From positions 1 through 64,000 of the forward strand of contig JBAOKB010000147.1 in NCBI GenBank assembly GCA_037044905.1: DNA of 64,000 nt, in the 5' to 3' direction. The stretch comes from Hortaea werneckii (Eukaryota; Ascomycota; Dothideomycetes; Mycosphaerellales; Teratosphaeriaceae). The position numbers and the translations under genes are program-made. The notes beneath the pieces were generated by a model. That model had not been told where the DNA came from and made no database searches. It was given only the letters and a program-made list of their open reading frames with translations. Below, one piece after another: positions 31,706 through 42,610 of this stretch (positions within the stretch are counted from its first letter, which is position 1; each line of letters starts with the position of its first letter).

Positions 31706-32218
31706 CAAAATTTAGCCCTTCAATTTGAGCCACACCAGGCAGCCGTTGCCGCGCAGGGGTTGGGATATCGACGAAATCTTTTCGTGCAAAGCAGGGATTC
31801 AGCGTCGCAGTAGAGGCTGCGGCGTTGCGAGTCAAGCGGCTGTTGTAAGACCGTCCTCAAGCGCGTCGAGGACCTTAAGCTAGACGGGGGAGCGATGATA
31901 GAGCACGAGGGAAACTAAGTAACAGTGTAAACGGCACGAGATTGTGAATGACGGTGGAGGCGCCAGCTTTGAAAGTGAAGACCCGCATCACAGTATGCTA
32001 GACTGTCGCCAGACGCGTTCGACGCGTCACTGACGTAGCCAGCCACGCTGAAAGGTTCCAATTTGGGAAGGCACAAACGCTCTTGTCGTCTTTCAGTCCT
32101 GAAAGTCCTAGACACTTCTTGCAGCTTCAATGTTCAACACTTGTGCATTCAATGTGCTCTGATTCATTCTTTCCGACCCTCTAGCAACCCGACAGTCGAG
32201 ACAGCATTGGGACTCAAC
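31706..32218. other. Divergent intergenic region
   Basis: About 510 bp between two genes pointing away from each other. It probably holds both promoters and perhaps the missing first exon of the left gene. Confidence 0.45.
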
Positions 32219-32917
32219 ATGGCTGCTGCCATCAACATCCCGGACTTCCTCAGCGACGATTTTGACGGTAACCAGTGGATGAACGACCGGCGGCGTGAAG
32301 TGATCAAAGTCATTAGTGCTTGCACCAAAGATGTGTACGAAGTGCACGATATGCTGGACACAAGGTATGGCTGGAGAGATGGGGTTGTCCACTTCAATCT
32401 GCTAATGACTCTATAGCCTCCAGGCTAAGTTGCCCGATGCCGATGCTAGCAAAGCTCGGGAGAACCGAATGGAGTACAACCAGAGCATTACAGCATCTGA
32501 CTCGATCGACAAGGATGATAAGATTGCGATTCTTAGGACAGCTCTCGACGAGGCAGAAGGCTTTGCAGACATAATGTAATCACTTGTTTAGATGCCGCTT
32601 GCTCGATCGCTGGCTGACACTTATGCATCAGGTCATTGTCATTCCTCGAAGTGCATATTACTTTGCAGAAATTCGCTCACATGGAGTTTGCGCTGCTCAC
32701 AGTCCAACGCCAATTGGACCAGTTGAAGGGCCACATGGACCTTGAGGAAGTCGTCAACATTCATTGTAGGAGCCTGCAGCAAGCGAAACTGCGCGTCGAT
32801 ATACCAGGGCACAAATACACCTTCCAAGGATCGGATAATGACCAGCTTCGCGCTGCCTACGAATTCTTCGTTCTGCTCGCTGCTGGAAGACTCAACTATG
32901 GCCTTTCGCAAGAGTAA
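32219..32917 (+). CDS. Hypothetical helical protein, three exons
   Basis: Exons 32219-32364, 32417-32575 and 32632-32917, with introns of 52 and 56 nt, both GT..AG and both in phase (DMLDT|SLQAK and FADIM|SLSFL). The product is 196 residues, starting MAAAINIPDFLSDDFDGNQW. The protein is helical through FLEVHITLQKFAHMEFALL and VQRQLDQLKGHMDLEEVVN and ends LLAAGRLNYGLSQE. No signal peptide, membrane segment or known domain seen. The clean splicing argues for an active gene. It has a similar style to the small helical genes at 22.3 and 38.5 kb, but I cannot align it to them. Confidence 0.72.
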
Positions 32918-33395
32918 TATTTGGGACTCATCGATGAGCATCGCCATGCGCCAGTGGGGGCTTCAGGAGGGGTTTTCAGATGCGGCTGCTTCATAGCGCG
33001 AAGGACATATTGGCTGACGGCCACCGTAAGATATCAAGACTTGACAATTCTGACGTTCCGGGGCAAGCAGCGGTGCGGTGTTGCTGCTTTTGCTGGCATG
33101 TAATCAGATAGTCGACAAAGAAAACTTTCGGAGACACTAGGCTTTTGCTTTTACTACCATACTGGACTCTATGTTCGGTCGTCACGTATTGTAGAGCGTT
33201 GCAGGCGAAAATGGAAGGAACGCTTTCTTGATTCAGCCAGTACCCTTGATGTTTGCCACCTTTTTGACCCTTGTAGCAACCGCTAACGTTTTCTCGTCCA
33301 CGGCCGTCCTTTGCCCTCGCATAGTGTCACTAGCGCACATGATTCCATGCACCGGCCTCCTTCATCGCACCAATACTTTATACACGAGAGGGTTT

Positions 33396-34391
33396 CTAAC
33401 TGAGGTAGGGCCGGCAATCACATTCACACGACTCCCCTTCTTCGCGTGCGATCGACACCCATTGGGCCTCGGCTTGCTCCCATTTTGCCGTCGTCATATC
33501 CTTGTCTCTTCCCAAGGCCTTGCCGATCTGGTCAAACTGATCGTATAGGTCCTGGTCAATAAGCCATGGGCGGCAAGAGTGGTATGTTTCCCCGTTGTGG
33601 GACCCTGCATAGTGAAGGCGGATGTTCAGCTCGAGCATCGGGTGAAGGAATCCACGCTCCTTCATAGCGACGAGTAGAAGCGCCATCTCGCAATTGAAGC
33701 CGTAGAGGTGTCCTGTGTATGTGATCTTTTCATGGACTGTAGGAGGGAAGTCGTGCCCTGGACTCTGATCTTGTCGCTCCGGGCCAGGCACTTGGCGACT
33801 TCCTCGGTCAGATGGAAGTTGTTGACAGAAGCGTACGTATCGAGAGTCTCGGAGCGCAGCTGTTTAGAGACCGCAGTGATGGGTGGCAGGGGAACGCCAA
33901 ACAATGTGTACTGAAATCCCTCACCCAGGACTTCTTCCAGACATGCCGGGGAACCGTAAACCTGGGACCTGGGGCGCGACCACCGCTCGAGCGCAGCGGG
34001 CGCTGGCAAGAACCTCTCTATTGGGCCGCGTGGCTCAGTCTGGAGACACGGCTCAAAGATCATCCGTCGCACCTCTTTGGGAAGAGTCATGAGGAAATCG
34101 CGTGACCTGTGAGGGTGTTAGTCGATGGTCATCCAAGAAGAATTTGGTCAATTCATACCCGCGGTCAGTCTTCAACACGTAGGCGACCTCCACATTCGAG
34201 TTATACGTCTTCTGAATCAGAAGGACCCTGCAATGCTCGCCCTCCGTAGTGATCACATCAAGCAGCTTTTCTGTCTTTGGCTCGCCTAGTGGTGGTAGGT
34301 GGAGGTCGAAGTCATCGCCATTTTGCAAGAGCATGTAGCTGTCCCTGCTGTCGGCGTCGAGCCAGTCGTTGCTGATGTTTAGAAGCGCCAT
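33396..34391 (-). CDS. F-box-like (2EXR-type) protein, frame broken at a G3 run
   Basis: Exon 1 34391-34159 and exon 2 34106-33396, with a 52-nt intron (GTATGA...CTCACAG, branch GACTAAC); the join reads DRG|SRDFLMTLPKEVRRMIF. That segment and the following LPPITAVSKQLRSETLDTYA match the F-box-like 2EXR pattern found in many fungal hypothetical proteins. Exon 2 loses frame by one base at 33756-33758, a G3 run on the coding strand: IRVQG should continue into HDFPPTVHEKITYTGHLYGF, which lies in another frame and runs to 33396. G4 would repair it. F-box proteins of this kind are thought to select targets for ubiquitin ligases, but no target is visible. A pseudogene or a consensus error. Confidence 0.62.
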
Positions 34392-36275
34392 TGGCGACCG
34401 CTAGAAGATGAGTAGAACCAGCAGAGCTGATTTTAAGCACAAAGGGAGTGGGTCCGTTCTCTCAATAAGGTGGTAATTTGGTGAAGCGCGTGTGTGGTAG
34501 TTGAGTCACAAGTTGGCTTCGCGGGACACTCGCGCTAGAGCGCAACGGGCAATGGCGGGAAGATGCGGCTACAGGATATTGTGAACATGTGCACTCGTTG
34601 TCGCCGTTTGACTGCCAAAGGGTTGCGGTGCAGTTTGATGAGCAGGCCGGATACATTGATGCGCGATCATCGTACACGATCCAAAATTGATGGCGACGGC
34701 CGCGAAGCGTCTGCAGATGGCTGATTCAACACTCTACCCAGGCGCACATTCTTTTATACTCCATCGAACGATGAAAGACTCTGACTAGGACGAGGAGAAG
34801 TCGGCATAAGCTGCATACGCTAAATTGCAATTAGTTTCAGCTTGGGTGCGGGTTTAGCGCAAGGTTCATTGGACGGCGCGATGGGTGGGTCACCTGGGTA
34901 AACTCTCCATACCTAGAGACTTCTCCACGACCTCCTCATACCAGAAACCGCACCCGGAAGGTCGCCTTTCTCAATATGCGAAAATGGCATCACAACAACA
35001 GTGTGGGCAGTAATTAGAAGGCGGCACAATGATGGACAGATGACCTGGGCACAAATTTCCGCCGGCACACAGTATGCCATCGCCATGGTCCTATCCATTT
35101 AGCGCGGCGAGAACTTGACATCCATGCATTGTCTCTGTCCACCCGTCGAGCGAGGCAAAGTCATGAGGAGGTGCACAACAGAAATGACGCATTAGGAAAG
35201 TGAGATAGGTTCTGTTAGTACGAATCAGCAATGTACGGCCGGTAGGGCATTGCAATCACACAGTCCCTGAGCTCTCGAGACAACGGATAGTATCCAAGCA
35301 GGGCGGGACGTTTGGGAACAGGTCACAATTAGAATCATGTACGTAGAACAAGCCTAATTGACAATTGCAGCAGAGCTTTGTATGCATACGAGCAGCCCAG
35401 GCCAGCTAATTCCAATGCCAACCCCGGCTGCCGGCCCTATGATACATGCCCGTCAGTATTTGCTCTCAGTACGGGCATTAGCAGCAGGCAATTCTGCCCG
35501 TGTTCCTCATAGTACTCTCCACAGGCTTACGGCTGCATGGAATAATGAGCGCTAGAGTCAATCAACCCCTTTCTTTGACATCAAGTCTAATGGACATGCC
35601 GATCCCTTTGAGTAGAGAATCAAGGGTCAGGCGAGAGTTGTCTACTGAAGAGGCGAATTTCGAACAAATTCTACGTTGGATCCCGGCGCACTGTGAGTGA
35701 TGACTCTCTCCTGAGAATGGTCGAACCGAGACGACAAGAATATCAGCTGGACGCTTCTTTCGATAGTATCAGCAACGGAGCACAGTCGCTGGGCGACCGG
35801 TCCCAAGATACAGACGTCGGAAATTAGGCTTTCAATAGTCTACTTCAGATGAGGACAGGCATTGGCCCTGGCGATCACTCCATTCAGCGGTGTGCAGCAA
35901 TGACTCTCGGATCTTAAGACAATGCGTCTCCTCGCTCGTCGCGATCCACGAAGAACACCATCGTCTGCATGACTTCATACGCTCTCGGAACCTCTGCCCC
36001 AGGAGTTTGGACGCGAAACGCACGCGTCCGATGCGCGTGTCGTAATGTGACGTACGTCGCTCAGGTCGTGCCTTCCTCCCAAGGCTCCCGCTTTCTGACC
36101 GCGTTTTCTCTTCAAAACTCGGAGCACCATCATAACAAAAAAGCCTCTCTTAACCTCGTTCGTGTTTAGCTCGAACAGTATGTACCTGTCATTAGACTCC
36201 CCCCAATCTAGTTCGTGTTCAACACGAACAACGCCAAATTTTACGCCCTCCCCTCCAAGGCATTCCCACTTCGAG
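34392..36275. other. Long intergenic region, no gene seen
   Basis: About 1.9 kb of low coding potential with only short frames on both strands. No repeats or transposon ends recognised by eye. Confidence 0.5.
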
Positions 36276-36978
36276 ATGTCGAGCGACCAGCCGCAACGCA
36301 GCCCTGCCGGCGAAGACCCCGGGCGAGTCAGTGACACCACTCAAAACGTAAGTGAAGAGAGTGCCCCAAGCCTAGCGATCGCCAATTTGGCCTCAACTGA
36401 CTTGCTTCGTCTAGAAAATCGATATCCCACAAGAGTTGCTGAATCGCCACGACCAGTTGAAGGCCGCCGCTCGAAAGCTCATGCGTGAGGTGGGCTACGA
36501 CACTCAGCCGATGGAGGAGCTGAAATCGAAGTGCATGGCGGCGCTTGCCGAATTGAAGCGACTGCGCTCGTGTCCCATCAATGACCGGAGCAAGTTACAC
36601 CGTTTCAAGGCCGGCTTGGATTTTGTGCGGGCACGCATGGACGAAATAGAGGCACTCGAGGAAGAAATCTTTGCTGATGTGACCAGAGATCCGCTGGATG
36701 CACTGAGCTACCTCAACCGGGCGCTGAAAGACGAGAATTGGGCATTGTGGAATAAAAAACGGGCACTAAAGGTCAAGAATCGCGCATGGAGGGACAAGAA
36801 ACGAGCACTGAAGGTTAAGATTCGGGCACTGAAGGACAAAAATCGCGCGTCGAGGAATGAGAAACGAGCACTGAAGGTTAAGATCCGGGCATTGAAGGTT
36901 GAAAACCGGGCACTGCGAGATAAGAAGCGAACGAGTCTCAAGAAACCTCGCAACAGGAATGATGAGACCCAGGGTTAA
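36276..36978 (+). CDS. Hypothetical basic protein with ten heptad repeats
   Basis: Exon 1 36276-36347 (MSSDQPQRSPAGEDPGRVSD...TTQN) and exon 2 36415-36978, with a 67-nt intron (GTAAGT...GTCTAG). The join is in phase 0, giving 211 residues. Residues 25-105 are helical (LLNRHDQLKAAARKLMREV). From residue 106, ten consecutive seven-residue units follow, each of type RALKVKN or RALRDKK. The tract is highly basic, with Leu/Ala at regular heptad spacing, so it should form one long positively charged helix; binding to nucleic acid or an acidic partner is a guess. The C-terminal tail is basic (RTSLKKPRNRNDETQG). No family recognised. Confidence 0.72.
36718..36927 (+). repeat. Coding minisatellite, ten 21-bp units
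   Basis: Ten units of exactly 21 nt encode heptads beginning RA in nine cases and WA in one. Units of the RALKVKI type are nearly identical at DNA level, while others have diverged, consistent with repeated unit duplication inside the gene. The period preserves frame and heptad register. Confidence 0.88.
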
Positions 36979-37477
36979 GCGCAGCAGGAACCACGCATGG
37001 ACCGCTAAGCCTGGCACACGGAAGTGGCCTTCTCAAAAGGAGGACTCACCCACAAGAGTCTTTGGAGATGTTTTCTCTCAAATGCACCTTCCAAAGAGGC
37101 ATTTCAAGGTGTGTATTGCTGTGCGTGAATTCAAGGGACTTCTTTGCTAGACTGTCAGCGGCGTGTTGATTCCGTTCATCCGCTATGACTTTCGCTTTTA
37201 TGTAAAATTCATTTTGCAGGCATAGTTTCTTTTCGTTTCCCAAGGTACCTACCAAATTTCCGATGTCGTTATTGCCTGGTGCATGATGCCTTGAGTCACG
37301 GCCGCGGCTATCCCGCACGTCAAGCCTCATTGTTCAATGTACGGCTTTCTCACGTTTGCTTCCTTGCCTTTCTCGCCACCTTGTCTTTTTATACCCTGTT
37401 GGCGTTTCGGAAGTAATGTTCTCCACTAACCTTACTTCACTTCTTTATGGCGAGCGCGAACACTAGAGACTCATCGA
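36979..37477. other. Intergenic region, no gene seen
   Basis: About 500 bp between the heptad-repeat gene and a degraded coding remnant. Nothing recognisable. Confidence 0.45.
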
Positions 37478-37760
37478 CTTAAGCAGGCGGTGCGTCAAGC
37501 AAAGCGTCTCGAAGAACTTTTCGGTTGTTGGCCTTGGTAGGAATGCCTCCTCCAACCACAACCACGAAACCGTGGTTAGCGAGCCTCTCCCTAGCTTCTA
37601 CGCCAGCATCATGCGGGCGACGCGATCGCTAAGCAGCGGCAGTCTATTGTCGAGCAGCACATGGATCCATGCTCTTGGCAGCGAACCATCGGAGACACCA
37701 CCTTGTATCAGCCATCGGGTTGAATGCTGGGGTACACGCTGATCGCTTCGTTGACCGAGT
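37478..37760 (-). pseudogene. Degraded coding remnant
   Basis: Near the end of this segment one frame reads DAGVEARERLANHGFVVVVG, continues GGGIPTKANNRKVLRDALLD and stops at TAA (about 37480). Just upstream a different frame reads AWIHVLLDNRLPLLSDRVAR. The composition looks coding, but the pieces are out of frame and short, and no start is present. The VVVVGGG stretch suggests a beta strand and glycine turn, but I cannot assign a family. Confidence 0.35.
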
Positions 37761-38540
37761 GCAGACAGCGTTTGGGCTTAGGCAAACTCAAATGGCCGGG
37801 AAGTGCCAGAATGCCATGAGGGTTGCATAATATGATAAGCAGGTAGTCTAGCTAGAGGATACACCGCATGGCAAAGTAAGCGAGGGCGGTGAGGACTAGT
37901 AAAGCCGTCGTTTGTATGGTGTCGAGATAGCTGCTCTTCTCTCATCGCTGCCAATATGACTGTTCGTTCCCTTTTACAAGTGTGGAGTGCTGACTGCGTA
38001 CACTTAATTCCTTGGACGTCAATCGCAAGCCGATGATGGAACATGTGATCGAACGTAAGTGAACGCAAGGTCGAATTCAAACGAATCTTCATAATCAGAC
38101 ATCATCGCGTGGAGGCCTTTGTACACGTGAAACACTGGTTATCTCCACGACTGTGAACGTCTCGATTGGCTTGTGAAAGCAACTCAAAGCGAGATTTTCT
38201 GGAACATGTGCCAGACTTCCGTTGGCGGCATCACTTTGCAGCTCAACATTCACTCGCTTGCTTCTCTTCTCTATTAAAGAGTGTTTCTTTTCAGAAGTTT
38301 TTCGTGCCAAACACAATCAACTCAGTCCTCTTTGAAGGCTTGATCTTCACCCAAGACTTAGCCCGGAATTCGCGATGGCGGAGGACCAGAATCAAATGGA
38401 AGACGTTGTCGGCGACTACGAGAGTCGGTTACTCACCTGTATTTCATGCAGCATTCCAGCTTACATCGTTAAAACCAGGCTTCACAGAGGACACCGCCCC
38501 AGTCGAAAACCCAGCAAACAAGCCAGACTCGGACGTCATC

Positions 38541-38933
38541 ATGGCTGAAGCATCTTCGACGCCAACTTCCAAACTGCAGAAGACAGTGGCACGTTGCAAG
38601 CGGCGAGCCGATCACGTCCTTCACATTATCGAACAATGGTGTGAATCTGACTCCGGTGTACTCATATGTGAAAGGTTCGAAGAGCTGAAAGAGGCCCTGG
38701 AGGACGAGAAGAACTATACTTCGGAGGCCATGCGAAAATTCGGTCTCGAAGCGCGCGACCTATTCACAAAATCCCAGAACATACAGAAAGATCTAAGCAA
38801 ACTCCTTGCAGAGACTTCTGGATATGGGGGTACTGGAACAGGCGGCCTTTGGCACCTTCTTGAAATGCAAGAGCGGGTCATTGAGAGGATGGACCGAAAG
38901 ATCGAATGCATGACGAGTCCACCTGGGAGCTAA
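38541..38933 (+). CDS. Hypothetical helical protein, paralogue of the gene at 22.3 kb
   Basis: The minimum frame from the ATG at 38541 (MAEASSTPTSKLQKTV) gives 130 residues; the frame is open further upstream (GFTEDTAPVENPANKPDSD), so a 5' exon is likely. A candidate start is at 38375 (MAEDQNQMEDVVGDYES), but I could not fix the splice. Residues 12-75 align with the protein at 22336-23101: RADHVLHIIEQW against QAEALLSIIGDW, then LKEALEDEKNYTSEAM against LKEDLLDKKNRTSKKM. The C-terminal part has a Gly-rich turn (SGYGGTGTGG) followed by another helix. Unknown function; no secretion signal. Confidence 0.62.
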   Translation: MAEASSTPTSKLQKTVARCKRRADHVLHIIEQWCESDSGVLICERFEELKEALEDEKNYTSEAMRKFGLEARDLFTKSQNIQKDLSKLLAETSGYGGTGTGGLWHLLEMQERVIERMDRKIECMTSPPGS

Positions 38934-40448
38934 GGATGGTGGGATATGACTACAGGGGAAGGTGTTGTTGCCCTTTTTGCAAGTACATCTGATGGCTCGA
39001 AGGCGTCAAGCCAGGCGAGAAAAGGCTGCATGTTGACAGGGAACTGTTGAACATCGGAGTGAGATACGGGCAGACGGACATTCAATAGAGAGAAAAAAAG
39101 GACTGAGTAGCCTAGAATACCAAAGAATGCAATGTGGATGCGTGCCTATTCCACGGTCGGTGATCGCCGTGCTTTCTTGAAGCTCACATCCAAATGTTCT
39201 GCGTCGCGAAGAGGGCCACTAGCGGTGCTCGGGGTAAATGGTATGTTGAGTCTTTCGCGCGAGGCTGTCGCATCAATCGCAACAGTCACGCTGTTTCGGT
39301 TGCGAGCTCATCATCCTGTGTGGTGAGACAGCGCATAGCATCAGCAGTTGTAATGCAAAACCACACACAGCCGTCGATGCGGAGGGTCTCAGTACAAATC
39401 TCGAGACGGCTCTGGATGTTGCAAAGTTGAAGGGCATCATCGCACCTTCTCTATCTCTCTCTACCTAGGTAGTCAGTCTTCTTTCGGGTGGCTGAGAAAG
39501 CGGGACGGCGGGCGACTGCTCGAGTAATCAATATGCCAGACTATGCCTGTGGCTTTGCCTGCGTTCAATCACGCTGCTCCGCATCTCCAGGACGACAGCG
39601 TTGCCCATGGACTGTGACATGAACCCCAGGCATCCAGAAGAGAGGATTCTCATGTTCTTACCGGACGTTGAGGGTCTAGCACTCCGCGATAAAGCATGCT
39701 GCATACCTAGGTAGTCCTAGCTTTGGAGTAGGCAAAGGGTATCACCCGCCTGCACATGGGCACGGTCTGCCCTGTCTACCATCTGATGCCTCGCGAGGCT
39801 TATGGCAGAGGCTTATGGCAAAGAGGCGGACATCCAGTGATCGCCGCAGATCCTAAATTGAATGGTGTCTGCAACTGTTCGATCTCTCGCCTTTCTGATT
39901 TCAATTGTGGCAGAGGCTGCATCATGCTGGCGAGTACACTACACCCGCTCTAGCAGCCGAACAGCGCACCTCCCAGGAGGTCGGCCAAGCCAATCAACCG
40001 CGGCATTCGTCAACAGTGTAATAGAAGGCACGGGACTTTGCATTCAGATCATTTGGTCAAAGAAATGGAGTAGAGACCATTTGTGGCCGACAAAGCACAT
40101 GGGTGAGGCTTTGAGCGCACACTCCACCTCCGACATCTCACACATACTCTGCCGGCTGCGATCACCAACACAGAATCTTTTGCCGCCTTCCAAGTCGCTC
40201 ATCCTGCCGCAAAAGAAACACACCTAGGCAGTCGACGTTGACACCAGCAGGAGAGACCCTACGAACCCGTTGGCGACATTTGCGACTTCGGCAAGCACTT
40301 GGCGCTCTCCACGCGGGCTGATAGCGCGAACTCTCCGCAGACTTTTCCATCTCCATCATCATTTTGCCACCAGCCATGCCGAGTGACTACATCACCACAG
40401 GATCAGCCATTTCTCTTCAACTCACTCATCGGTATCCGACTACACAGT
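38934..40448. other. Intergenic region before the symporter, no gene seen
   Basis: About 1.5 kb. It contains a perfect 12-bp palindrome CTACCTAGGTAG near 39461-39472 and a second TACCTAGGTAGTC near 39707-39719. Otherwise only short frames. It should contain the symporter promoter in its last few hundred bases. Confidence 0.5.
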
Positions 40449-42610
40449 ATGGGTCAGCCATCTGAGGAGGCGTCCAACGCCCTGATCTACTGCACCTTCG
40501 CAGCTTTTCTGGTCTGCGGTCTTGCCATCTCATGGAAGTTGCGGGGTCAGTCAAAAGGACAATGGCTGTCGGCAAACAGAACACAGAAGGGTATTGAAGA
40601 CCTCCATATCGCACCCACATCACCTCATCACCCTAGAACGTCATTGGCTGACGACTATACAACTAGGCTTGCCCCTTGCGCTGAACTTCATAGCGACGGG
40701 TGAGTGCGCTCTCAAGTCCACCCACGCGGTGGCTTGAAGCGGCAGCAATTCGGAACGCACGTCGATCCACCATCCACCATGCGGTCAGTCGGAGGCCCAT
40801 GCTGCTAACAAAAGGTTCGTATCCTACTACGCCGGCAATGATGCGTCATCGGCCGCTGCTGCGAAAGGTGGCCATCATTGCCTGCGTACCAGGAGACAGC
40901 ACTACGGGCGCTGACTGCTGGCTTACGGTCATCTCATCCACGCTCTCTCAGACAGCGAAGCGTGAGTAGAGGTGGCTGAAGCCAAGCACGATGCTGAGAT
41001 TGAACCGTTTGCACCCGATCAACTTAATGGTTGCGTGGGAAATGTGCTGCCGCTTCAAACCCCTCCCCTTGTCAGACATGCGGACATTGATAACTAACCT
41101 ACTGATGCCGGTAGCCATGGGATCGGGGATTCTGTTCACCTACCCTGAGATAGCTGCCATTGGCGGAGTTCAAGGACTCCTCGTTTACGCCTTGTCGTCC
41201 TCCTTGCCGCTGCTGATCTTCGCGGCGCTTGGTCCCATCATCCGCCGCAAGTGTCCGGAAGGCTTCGTCCTCACCGAGTGGACTCGGCAGCGGTATGGCA
41301 TTGTGACTGGTCTATATTTGTCCTTCTGGACGTACGTGCATCACGCTATACCGAAAGATAGCACATAGCTGACTTGATTCAGACTGGTCACTATCTGGCT
41401 ATACCTTGTAGCCGAGCTTTCGGCGCTACAACAGGTGGTCAACCTTCTCACTGGCCTGAACGGTCTTCCAGCAGTCATTGTCGAGTGCTTCGTCACGACA
41501 GTATACACCGCGCTGGGCGGCTTTCGAGTGTCTTTCATGACCGACAACATCCAGAGCACTATGATCATCGGGCTTATCATCATCGCCACCATTACGTTCG
41601 GAACGGAAGTCAACATCAATCGCGACTTGATCCCAATCAGTAACTATCTGGAACCTACCAAGCTAGGCTGGCAGCTGATCTACATCCTCCCCGTCGCCAT
41701 TCTAACGAACGACTTCTTCCTTTCGGGGTTCTGGATGCGGACGTTTGCTGCGAAGACGGACAAAGACCTTTGGATCGGAGTCAGCATCGCCACAGTCGTT
41801 GTTCTGATCATCCTAGTCTTGGTCGGCATCGGAGGTCTGCTTGCAGGCTGGTCAGGGGTCCTCGGAAACCCTCCAGTACCCAGTGGCATCGAACTTTTCC
41901 AGCTCCTTCAGCAGCTACCGGCGTGGGTCGTCGGAATTGTCCTTGTCATGGTCGTCTCCCTTTCCACTGCAGCTTTCGACTCCCTGCAGTCCGCGATCAT
42001 CTCGACTGGATCCAACGACTTGTTCCGCAATAAGCTTAATGTCTGGTACATTCGAGCATTGGTCGTCGTGCTTTTCGTGCCAACGGTGGTGATCGCACTC
42101 AAGAGCCCTTCGGTCCTGCGGATCTACCTCATCTCCGACTTGATCTCTGCTGCAGTCATCCCGGTTCTGGTCATTGGTTTGAGCAGCAAATGCTACTGGT
42201 GGCGTGGGTTCGAGGTGGTTGTCGGCGGGCTGGGAGGCATTCTCACCGTCTTTCTATTCGGACTGGTGTTCTACAATGGTGATTCCGTCGCGGCCGGCAA
42301 GCTCCTGATCCTCAGCGAAGGCCTCTACGTCGACGACTGGTCTGCTTTCGGCGCCTTTGTTGCTGCGCCAGTAGGAGGACTCGTCTGGGCTACTGCCGCC
42401 TTCGTGCTCCGCATCTCCGCCCAGTGGTTCATGGCGAAGCGAAAGGGAACTCGATTTGATTCTTTCGACAAGCCCGCCGCCCCTGATGCAAGCTTCTACA
42501 CGGGCGAGAACCACAGTAACGAGCGCTGGGATGAGAACGGCGAGGACGTGGAGCATTGCCACGTTGGGCACGATGGAGCTGCGAAGGACGTTAAGGGCAA
42601 GTTCTTCTGA
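40449..42610 (+). CDS. Sodium:solute symporter family transporter
   Basis: Four exons, 40449-40590, 40667-40699, 41115-41331 and 41383-42610, give 539 residues with all joins in phase (TQK|GLPLALN, FIAT|AMGSGIL, SFWT|LVTIW). It is an integral membrane protein with about 13 hydrophobic segments. Family features are SANRTQ and LALNFIATAMGSGILFTYPE at the N-terminus, RRKCPEGFVLTEWTRQRYG in the loop after the third helix, and GFWMRTFAAKTDKDLWIG and SLSTAAFDSLQSAIISTGS further on. These place it in the SSS superfamily, near the fungal urea-permease-like branch. The substrate is not evident: urea, a polyamine or another small solute, coupled to Na+ or H+. The C-terminal 60 residues are hydrophilic and acidic. 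The second intron (40700-41114) is 415 nt, far longer than the others. Confidence 0.88.
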
